Source: Chitinophagaceae bacterium (GTDB lineage: Bacteria; Bacteroidota; Bacteroidia; Chitinophagales; Chitinophagaceae). Taken from it: a stretch of DNA of 11,653 nt. Below are positions 1 to 5,156 of this stretch, one piece after another. The stretch covers positions 1 through 11,653 of the forward strand of contig CANGEZ010000043.1 in NCBI GenBank assembly GCA_947452875.1, written 5' to 3'. A model generated the notes under the pieces. The model was not told the DNA's origin and did not search any database. It worked only from the letters and a program-made list of their open reading frames with translations. The translations under genes and the position numbers were made by a program. Each line of letters starts with the position of its first letter. Position 1 is the stretch's first letter.

Positions 1-83
1 AAAGAATCACCCATATTGCTGCCGAGTAGTAAATAGATTTTTTTCATTGTATTGGTTGGGGGCGTAAAGGTAGGAAGTTGATG

Positions 84-164
84 GATAAGATGGATAGGCT
101 AGATAAGCTGGATAGGCTGGATAAGTTGGATAAGCTGGATAAATTTGATAGGCTAGATAGGCTA
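84..164. repeat. Nine-copy 9-bp degenerate tandem array (GATAAGCTG type)
   Basis: Nine consecutive 9-bp units fit the pattern GATARGCTR. Units 102-110 and 129-137 are identical (GATAAGCTG), and units 93-101, 147-155 and 156-164 are identical (GATAGGCTA). The others differ at one to a few positions, and a broken partial copy follows to about 176. Read on the opposite strand, the unit contains ATCCAG, the core also found in the 7-bp array at 10311-10373. The units abut with no spacers, so this is not a CRISPR array. The function is unknown. Confidence 0.9.
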
Positions 165-262
165 GATTATGGATTAGTGATTCTTGATTTGTTAACCGTA
201 CTTCTAAGCAATGTCTCCTGAAAGGGACGTTGCGTATTAAAAGGAGATTGCTGGATTGGACG

Positions 263-326
263 GTTTCAAAAAGTTCAATTGGAAGCAACCTTTTGAACAA
301 ATTGAACCTTTTGAACCTCTTAAACC
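263..326. repeat. Short 9-bp array (NNTTGAACC) with an upstream inverted copy
   Basis: Four 9-bp units run from 291 to 326: TTTTGAACA, AATTGAACC, TTTTGAACC and TCTTAAACC. Just before them, 263-281 carries the opposite orientation (GGTTTCAAAAAGTTCAATT), which is nearly the reverse complement of 300-317, so the region could fold into a long imperfect hairpin. The same unit type, also with inverted copies, recurs at 1501-1586 on the other side of the permease gene. Its role is unknown. Confidence 0.8.
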
Positions 327-354
327 TACAGTGCATTTTAAACAAAAACTATCT

Positions 355-362
355 TAGCTTTA
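355..362 (+). promoter_or_regulatory. Weak candidate -7 box for the permease
   Basis: TAGCTTTA matches the Bacteroidota -7 consensus TAnnTTTG at all fixed positions except the last. It lies 17 bases before the preferred ATG at 380, which would give a leader of about 10 bases. No TTTG is visible at the right distance for a -33 box, so support is weak. The gene could instead be read from further upstream. Confidence 0.25.
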
Positions 363-379
363 CACCGAAATTTTTTCCA

Positions 380-1492
380 ATGAAATACAGTCAGTTTAGA
401 GCCATGTGGGCGATTACAAAAGGCAGCCTCAGAGCCATTACCAGAAGCCCGTCGGCCATGATATTTAGTTTTATTTTTCCTTTCATATTTATTTTGGTTT
501 TTGGATTTATTGGAGGAGGTGGATCTATGCAGTCTTTCAAAATAGTAATTGATAAAAATTCTGACACATCAAACATCATATACAAGTCTATCGTATCAAT
601 GGACATGTTCAAAATTATGCATTATGATACTGAACAAGAAATGAGATCAGATTTGAATAAAGGAAGATTGGTTGGAGTCATCCTAATTACTAAAAATAAT
701 GAGTCGGCAGCAAATCCATATTCTTTGGTTTTAAAAAGCACCACTTCAAGCAATGACAAGTGGCCTCAATTGAAATCAATGCTTGAAAACACTGTAAATA
801 ACATCAGTAACAAGATGTATAAAAATCGTCAGAGTTATGCCGATTTTAATTTCAATCCGCAAACAGATATAGAAACCGTAAGAGAATATAAAACCATAGA
901 CTTTATCTTACCTGGCCAACTTGGATTTTCGTTACTAAGTGCAGGAGTTTTTGGTGTGGCTTTTATGTTTTTCAATTTGAGAAATACTTTGGTATTAAAA
1001 CGTTTTTTTGCCACACCCATCAACAGAACTTTTATCATTTTAGGCGAAGGCTTGAGTAGGGTAATATTTCAATTAATAACGGCTGTTGTAATTATTTCTG
1101 CAGGCTATTTCTTTTTTGGATTTACGCTGATACATGGTTTTCAGACATTTTTTGACATGATGGTGTTGAGTTTTTTTGGATTGCTCGTTTTTATGGGATT
1201 TGGTTTTATCGTAAGTGGTATAGCAAAAAATGATAGCACAATACCTCCGTTCGCAAATCTGATTACATTGCCTCAGTTTTTATTAGGTGGAACTTTCTTT
1301 TCAATAGACAGTTTTCCTAAGTGGCTGCAACCGATTTCAAGAGCTATGCCTTTGACTCATCTAAATACCGCTTTAAGAAATGTGGCATTTGAAGGCCAAA
1401 CTTTATGGCAAGTGAAGACGGAAATTTTGATTTTGATTATTTGGGGTGTTGTGGTATATGGAATAGCAGTGAAGGTATTTAAGTGGGAGTAG
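380..1492 (+). CDS. ABC-2 type transporter permease
   Basis: This is an integral membrane subunit of an ABC exporter of the ABC-2 family, 370 residues from the chosen start. Its layout is typical: a cytoplasmic N-terminus, TM1 at about 25-46, a large external domain at about 47-172, then five more hydrophobic segments (about 176-197, 227-247, 258-282, 289-306 and 347-366). The stretch around 200-223 (NTLVLKRFFATPINRT, then GE) is the usual cytoplasmic coupling-helix region that contacts the ATPase. I chose ATG 380 because the frame upstream, open from an ATG at 230, runs through repeat DNA and encodes low-complexity sequence; a further ATG at 404 is possible. No ATPase gene is visible in the window, so its partner is either left of position 1 or unlinked. 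The substrate cannot be inferred. The gene is convergent with anmK and flanked on both sides by similar 9-bp repeats. Confidence 0.88.
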   Translation: MKYSQFRAMWAITKGSLRAITRSPSAMIFSFIFPFIFILVFGFIGGGGSMQSFKIVIDKNSDTSNIIYKSIVSMDMFKIMHYDTEQEMRSDLNKGRLVGVILITKNNESAANPYSLVLKSTTSSNDKWPQLKSMLENTVNNISNKMYKNRQSYADFNFNPQTDIETVREYKTIDFILPGQLGFSLLSAGVFGVAFMFFNLRNTLVLKRFFATPINRTFIILGEGLSRVIFQLITAVVIISAGYFFFGFTLIHGFQTFFDMMVLSFFGLLVFMGFGFIVSGIAKNDSTIPPFANLITLPQFLLGGTFFSIDSFPKWLQPISRAMPLTHLNTALRNVAFEGQTLWQVKTEILILIIWGVVVYGIAVKVFKWE

Positions 1493-1500
1493 GTTTTTAA

Positions 1501-1586
1501 GGTTCAATAAAGTTCAAAAGGTTTCAATTGTTCAAAAGGTTCTGCCAACATTTTGAACTTATTGAACGAATTAAACTAATTGAACA
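1501..1586. repeat. Inverted 9-bp repeat cluster between convergent genes
   Basis: The left half carries GGTTCAA-type units on the + strand (1501-1542). The right half carries four 9-bp units in the opposite orientation (TTTTGAACT, TATTGAACG, AATTAAACT and AATTGAACA at 1551-1586). The segment 1502-1519 (GTTCAATAAAGTTCAAAA) pairs with 1551-1567 over 17 bp with a single bulge. An alternative shorter hairpin pairs 1530-1537 with 1551-1558. The cluster fills almost the whole gap between the permease stop (1492) and the anmK stop (1590), so a hairpin here could help end transcription from both sides, although it lacks a GC-rich stem and a clean T-run. Confidence 0.8.
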
Positions 1587-1589
1587 TTT

Positions 1590-2780
1590 TTATTCCGGCA
1601 AACAAATCTTCCCCATACTTACATTTGGCGTTTTAGCGCTGCCGTTACCAAAAGTCTTTTTATCTCCTGCAATGGTTTCATTTGCCAATACTGCAAACAA
1701 TATAGCTTCTTTCGCATCTGAATCAGGTAATTTGGCAACATGATTTGATGGGAAGTAATCAGCAATCCCTTTAAGAAGCAAAGGGTTATTTGCACCTCCG
1801 CCACTTATTAATATCTCACAGTCTTGGTTACCCGAAATGAAATGAAGAATAGCATGACAGATGATATCAACAGTAAATTTGTTTAGAGTTGCCATCACAT
1901 CGGCAGACGAAATTTCTTCAACTTCACTTTCTTGAATGCAGTTTTCAATGAATTCAAGATTAAATAATTCCGGTCCTGTAGTTTTTGGAAAAGATATTTT
2001 AAAAAACGGATGCGATTTTAAACTGACAAGTAATGTTGAATGTACATCGCCTGTATTTGCGAATTCGGCATCTTTGTCAAATTGTTGTTCAGGAAAATGC
2101 TTGTTGATCCAAACGTCCATCAATTTATTTCCAGGTCCAATATCAGTGCAAACTACATTTTCAAAACTGCTATTTGAAGGAATGTAAGTTAGATTTGAAA
2201 TGCCTCCAATATTCAGCAATATTATTGATTTGTTTTCTTGTGCGTACAAAAGGAAATCTCCGTAAGCCGCTAATGGTGCACCTTCGCCGCCGGCTGCGAT
2301 ATGTTTTTGTCTGAAATCGCTGATGGTGATGATGCCTGTATTTACAGCAATTTGATCTCCATCGCCGATTTGCAAAGTGCCGTTTCCGTAAGTTTTATTT
2401 TGATGAAGACTTTCAGGGGCATGATAAATGGTTTGACCATGACTGGCAATCAAATCGATTTCGTAGTTATTGATTTTCCATTCTGAAAGCTTTGCATTAA
2501 TCATTTCCGCATGTACTTTTCCAATCCATTCATTCAACAAGCATAGCTTTTCCAGATCAATATTTTTTTTGGAGAAGATCGTTTTTATTTCATCTCTGAA
2601 TTCATTATCGTAAACGATGGTTTCAAATTGTAGTAGGTTTATTTTAGTTGATTGGCCATTTCCAAAAACTTCACATAAGGCAATATCCAAGCCATCTAAC
2701 GAAGTGCCGCTCATTAGCCCGATTATTTTTCTTGATGGTTTGTGAGCGATGTTACTCAATTTCTCAATAGATTCAATCAT
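1590..2780 (-). CDS. anmK: Anhydro-N-acetylmuramic acid kinase
   Basis: AnmK (EC 2.7.1.170) uses ATP to open and phosphorylate 1,6-anhydro-MurNAc to MurNAc-6-phosphate in the cytoplasm, recycling cell-wall sugar. The 396-residue product shows the family motifs in order: GLMSGTSLDGLD (21-32), IASHGQTIYH (111-120), LQIGDGDQIA (136-145), DFRQKHIAAGGEGAPL (155-170), NIGGISNLT (190-198), DIGPGNKLMD (213-222) and ISGGGANNP (325-333). D213 matches the general base described for Pseudomonas AnmK (Asp182). At 160 there is a histidine where the E. coli and Pseudomonas proteins have aspartate in DFRRRD; I do not take this as inactivating. The protein is somewhat longer than the roughly 365-370 residues of the proteobacterial enzymes, mainly through an N-terminal extension of about 18 residues. 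The start lies 4 bases after the queG stop, so the two are surely co-transcribed. It is the last gene of the leftward operon. Confidence 0.95.
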   Translation of the reverse strand: MIESIEKLSNIAHKPSRKIIGLMSGTSLDGLDIALCEVFGNGQSTKINLLQFETIVYDNEFRDEIKTIFSKKNIDLEKLCLLNEWIGKVHAEMINAKLSEWKINNYEIDLIASHGQTIYHAPESLHQNKTYGNGTLQIGDGDQIAVNTGIITISDFRQKHIAAGGEGAPLAAYGDFLLYAQENKSIILLNIGGISNLTYIPSNSSFENVVCTDIGPGNKLMDVWINKHFPEQQFDKDAEFANTGDVHSTLLVSLKSHPFFKISFPKTTGPELFNLEFIENCIQESEVEEISSADVMATLNKFTVDIICHAILHFISGNQDCEILISGGGANNPLLLKGIADYFPSNHVAKLPDSDAKEAILFAVLANETIAGDKKTFGNGSAKTPNVSMGKICLPE

Positions 2781-2784
2781 GATT

Positions 2785-3708
2785 TTACTTTTTGATAAAT
2801 TGAAGATTTCTTTTGATACCGCTGAATTTTGTTCTTTTGATTGGAGAGTTGTTGAAAATAATTTTAAATTTTTCTTCTGTCAATTCTTCCCAATCTTTAG
2901 CATTAAAATTAATGATTTCAGGTATTGGCTTGAATTTCTCTTCCTGATTGATTTTTGAGAATCGATTCCATGGACAAACATCCTGGCATACATCGCAGCC
3001 AAATAACCAGTTTTCGAATTGGCCTTTCATCTTATCAGGAATCAACGCGTCTTTCAATTCAATGGTGAAATAAGAGATGCATTTACTTCCGTCAATTACT
3101 TTATCAGGCAATATGGCTTCAGTAGGACAATGATCAATGCAGCTTGTGCAGGTTCCACAGTAATCTTTCGTGTATGCGTTATCGTAATTTAATTCGAGAT
3201 CAACGATTAGAGAAGCTATGAAAAAGAATGAGCCTTGTTTTTTATTGATGAGGTTTCCGTTTTTTCCAATCCAGCCCAACCCGGAACGTTGTGCCCATGA
3301 ACGTTCGAGCACAGGTGCGCTGTCTACAAAGCCGCGGCCATTTATTGTACCGATTTTCTCTTTAATTAAATATAAGAATTCATGAAGTTTTTTCCTGATC
3401 ACATCATGATAATCTTCTCCGTAAGCATATTTCGATATTTTGAATTCGCCTGTTTGTTTTTCGTCAGTGTTATAGTTGAATAATAAAGTAATAACAGATT
3501 TAGCGCCAGGAACAAGTAGGGTAGGGTTTACTCTCATGTCGAAATGGTTTGCCATATACTCCATTGTGCCATTCATGCCTTTGTTTAACCAAGTTTCCAA
3601 TCTTTTGGCATCATCATCTAATTGTTGAGCACGTGCAATGCCACAAAAATCAAAACCAAGTTGAGTGGCAATAGATTTGATGATTTGAGTATTTTTTTCT
3701 TTGTTCAT
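2785..3708 (-). CDS. queG: Epoxyqueuosine reductase
   Basis: QueG (EC 1.17.99.6) is the cobalamin-dependent iron-sulfur enzyme that reduces epoxyqueuosine to queuosine at position 34 of GUN-anticodon tRNAs. The 307-residue protein has the N-terminal cobalamin-binding reductase region, with the family sequence VDSAPVLERSWAQRSGLGWIGKN at 128-150 shown here in two parts: VDSAPVLER (128-136, with D129 the likely catalytic acid) and WAQRSGLGWIGKN (138-150). Two [4Fe-4S] sites follow: C184, C187, C190 and C194 in CGTCTSCIDHCP, and C238, C241 and C245 in CDVCQDVCPWN, with C210 as the likely remaining ligand. It ends shortly after the ferredoxin part and lacks the C-terminal HEAT-repeat domain of the longer Bacillus type. 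The hypothetical membrane gene ends 21 bases upstream and anmK starts 4 bases downstream. No other queuosine gene is in the window. Confidence 0.95.
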   Translation of the reverse strand: MNKEKNTQIIKSIATQLGFDFCGIARAQQLDDDAKRLETWLNKGMNGTMEYMANHFDMRVNPTLLVPGAKSVITLLFNYNTDEKQTGEFKISKYAYGEDYHDVIRKKLHEFLYLIKEKIGTINGRGFVDSAPVLERSWAQRSGLGWIGKNGNLINKKQGSFFFIASLIVDLELNYDNAYTKDYCGTCTSCIDHCPTEAILPDKVIDGSKCISYFTIELKDALIPDKMKGQFENWLFGCDVCQDVCPWNRFSKINQEEKFKPIPEIINFNAKDWEELTEEKFKIIFNNSPIKRTKFSGIKRNLQFIKK

Positions 3709-3729
3709 TGAAATTTAAGAGAAGAAAAA

Positions 3730-4089
3730 TTAATATTCTTCTTCATCCATATGAAGTTTGTGAAAGAAGCGATGTAACGCGGGCGCAATGATAATACCGA
3801 AAGTAGAAAGAAATGTAATGCCACTAAATAGCGCATAAAAAGAAGCAAATACCTTTGCGGATTTGCTCAAGATTATGCCTGCATCAATTACAGGTCCCAT
3901 CCCACTTAATATCATAGAGGCATTTAAAAGACTATCATACCAATCGAATTCGGGTACAGTGGCTTTATAGCCAATAATACCAACAAACAAACTAATTACC
4001 ATCACAAAAAAAGCAATAACAACATTTTTCAATATTCTGACTCTAAAAACTTTTTTAGAAGCCAATTTTTGTTTTTTGTTTTCGTACAT
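3730..4089 (-). CDS. Small membrane protein, possible degenerate K+ channel-like pore
   Basis: The product has 119 residues. A basic N-terminus (KKQKLASKKVFRVRILK) is followed by a hydrophobic helix at about 21-43. Next comes a short segment, DWYDSLLNASMILSGMGPV (49-67), then a second hydrophobic segment at about 79-104 (SKSAKVFASFYALFSGITF and on), ending in HRFFHKLHMDEEEY. The helix, re-entrant-like loop, helix order and the run of residues before the second helix resemble the two-helix ion channel fold (Ion_trans_2). The selectivity filter TVGYG is absent, however; the equivalent place reads SGMGP. Similar small proteins with a GMGP motif exist in other bacteria as far as I recall, but I know of no proven function. 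It is the second gene of a leftward operon, 17 bases after the beta-barrel gene and 21 bases before queG. The membrane location is well supported; the channel relationship is inference. Confidence 0.8.
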   Translation of the reverse strand: MYENKKQKLASKKVFRVRILKNVVIAFFVMVISLFVGIIGYKATVPEFDWYDSLLNASMILSGMGPVIDAGIILSKSAKVFASFYALFSGITFLSTFGIIIAPALHRFFHKLHMDEEEY

Positions 4090-4106
4090 ACTGATGATTA
4101 AAACAA

Positions 4107-4913
4107 TTATTTAAATCGAATATCATAACCAATTAAAGCAATCATTTCAAAATAACCAAAACCATGATTGACTCTACTATTTTTAAAAGTGTTGGTATTT
4201 GCCAAAGCATTTAAATATCTTACATATCCGGTTTTTCCTGTTCCTTCCAAAAAGAATCTTTTAGAAAAATAATATCTAATACCAGCTTCAACACTGGCAT
4301 TGTAACCAGCGATGTGAAATTGATTGTTTAGTCTGTCTCCTTCCCAAGTAAAATCTGTTCTTGGAATATTGATGCCGGCACCGATTTTTCCAATAAGGTT
4401 TATTCTTGGTTGGCTTTGGTCATAACTGCTTTTGATTGTTTTTTGTTGTACATAATTAACATGAAGCCAGTTTGCACCATCAGTATGTTCTAGATGCAAG
4501 AATGTAGATGGGTTTAAAATACTATCTCCATCAACAGGCTTGCCATTAATCGTTCCCGTTACATGAGCAGTTTGAAAATCATCAACTACGTATTTAGCAT
4601 GATCAAAATTGAGCTCTATTGATTTCGTTTGTTTATGATTCAAATAAAAACCGATTCTATAATTATATTGAGGAATGGAAATTTGATCTGGGTTTTTATA
4701 AATCGCATCAAAATTGGGTTTGTCGCTTGCTGTTACTTTATGCAAAATGAAATCACTGCCATTGTTTAATCTAAAATGAATATTACTTTTGGTATACCAT
4801 TCTACATTATATCCCCACTGAATATACATTCCTTTTATTTTCTTTTCTTTCATTTGGCCAAATGTCGATAAACAAATTAATAAGGAAATTGGAATAAAAC
4901 AGATTTTGTACAT
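4107..4913 (-). CDS. Secreted, probable outer-membrane beta-barrel protein of unknown function
   Basis: The 268-residue product starts with a signal peptide (MYKICFIPISLLICLSTFGQ), with a likely cut after residue 20; the -FGQ ending is common in Bacteroidota. C14 is not in a proper lipobox. The mature part has alternating polar and hydrophobic stretches rich in aromatic residues, such as QYNYRIGFYLNH (82-93), WLHVNYVQQK (149-158), NLIGKIGAGINI (172-183), SVEAGIRYYFSKRFFLEGTG (207-226) and a final strand FEMIALIGYDIRFK (255-268). This fits an outer-membrane barrel of about eight strands closing at the C-terminus, but I recognise no named family. It is the first gene of the leftward operon, with a good -7 box about 30 bases before the ATG. 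Whether it works with the small membrane protein downstream is unknown. Confidence 0.82.
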   Translation of the reverse strand: MYKICFIPISLLICLSTFGQMKEKKIKGMYIQWGYNVEWYTKSNIHFRLNNGSDFILHKVTASDKPNFDAIYKNPDQISIPQYNYRIGFYLNHKQTKSIELNFDHAKYVVDDFQTAHVTGTINGKPVDGDSILNPSTFLHLEHTDGANWLHVNYVQQKTIKSSYDQSQPRINLIGKIGAGINIPRTDFTWEGDRLNNQFHIAGYNASVEAGIRYYFSKRFFLEGTGKTGYVRYLNALANTNTFKNSRVNHGFGYFEMIALIGYDIRFK

Positions 4914-4942
4914 AAAAAATAAAGCGGTTTAATAAAGTTGCT

Positions 4943-4950
4943 CAAAGCTA
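4943..4950 (-). promoter_or_regulatory. -7 box of the leftward beta-barrel/queG/anmK operon
   Basis: Read on the minus strand, this is TAGCTTTG, an exact match to the Bacteroidota -7 consensus TAnnTTTG. It would place the start of transcription near 4937, about 24 bases before the ATG at 4913. I see no matching TTTG at the -33 position, so the promoter is supported by one box and its position only. Confidence 0.5.
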
Positions 4951-5072
4951 TGATAAGTTTTAGTATCACGGCTATTTTCCATCATTAACCAACCAGATTT
5001 AAACTACAATATTTATTGAAGTATGATAAAATTTCATTCTTCTTGATTTTATTATGCAAGAAAGTCATTAAA

Positions 5073-5107
5073 ATGATTTAGGTATGCCATAATTGCATCA
5101 AAATCAT
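5073..5107. promoter_or_regulatory. Nested inverted repeat upstream of clpB
   Basis: The outer arms ATGATTT (5073-5079) and AAATCAT (5101-5107) are perfect complements. Inside them, ATGC (5084-5087) and GCAT (5095-5098) form a second pair around almost the same centre (5090-5091). The element lies 50-84 bases before the clpB start and overlaps the possible -33 region. It looks like an operator for a dimeric regulator. It does not match the CIRCE element (TTAGCACTC type) known from HrcA-controlled heat-shock genes. Confidence 0.4.
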
Positions 5108-5124
5108 AATTGGATTGGTATTTG
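5093..5124 (+). promoter_or_regulatory. Weak candidate promoter of clpB
   Basis: A TTG at 5093-5095 lies 21 bases before GGTATTTG (5117-5124), which keeps the TTTG half of the TAnnTTTG consensus but not its TA. Spacing and location fit (leader of about 26 bases), but the match is poor. A different sigma factor could be used for this stress gene. Confidence 0.22.
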
Positions 5125-5156
5125 AAATGTCAATTGTATAACCAATAATAACCATT

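Larger units (their letters stand above)
1..379. other. Gene-free stretch upstream of the ABC permease
   Basis: I see no credible gene here. The stretch holds a 9-bp tandem array (84-164), a small imperfect hairpin (210-231, about 8 bp with one bulged T and a TGAAA loop, no T-run after it), an inverted and direct repeat cluster (263-326) and a weak promoter-like box (355-362). Reading frames cross it only because the repeat periods are multiples of three; they give low-complexity peptides such as repeated AYPAYP or LLNLLNL, which are not protein-like. The sequence left of position 60 shows nothing I can name. Confidence 0.7.

Noticed and set aside
84..164. CRISPR array
   Set aside because: The units are 9 bp and directly abutting with no spacers; the same holds for the 7-bp array at 10311-10373.
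210..231. Terminator upstream of the permease
   Set aside because: The stem is short and bulged and no T-run follows, so it is kept only as a note in the gene-free stretch.
7..345. Leftward open frame of 112 codons across the left repeats
   Set aside because: Its sequence is mostly repeated AYPAYP and LFKRF segments produced by the 9-bp repeats, whose period is a multiple of three; it has no domain and no promoter.
230..379. N-terminal extension of the ABC permease from the ATG at 230
   Set aside because: The 50 added residues are low-complexity (LLNKLNLLNLLNL) and encoded by repeat DNA; ABC-2 permeases start shortly before TM1, which fits ATG 380.
1528..1743. Rightward open frame at the 3' end of anmK
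   Set aside because: It lies antisense to the well-supported anmK gene and begins in repeat DNA, with no recognisable domain.
4914..5156. Riboswitch or small RNA in the divergent gap before clpB
   Set aside because: I found only the promoter box and the nested dyad; no known riboswitch core or terminator-like hairpin is visible.
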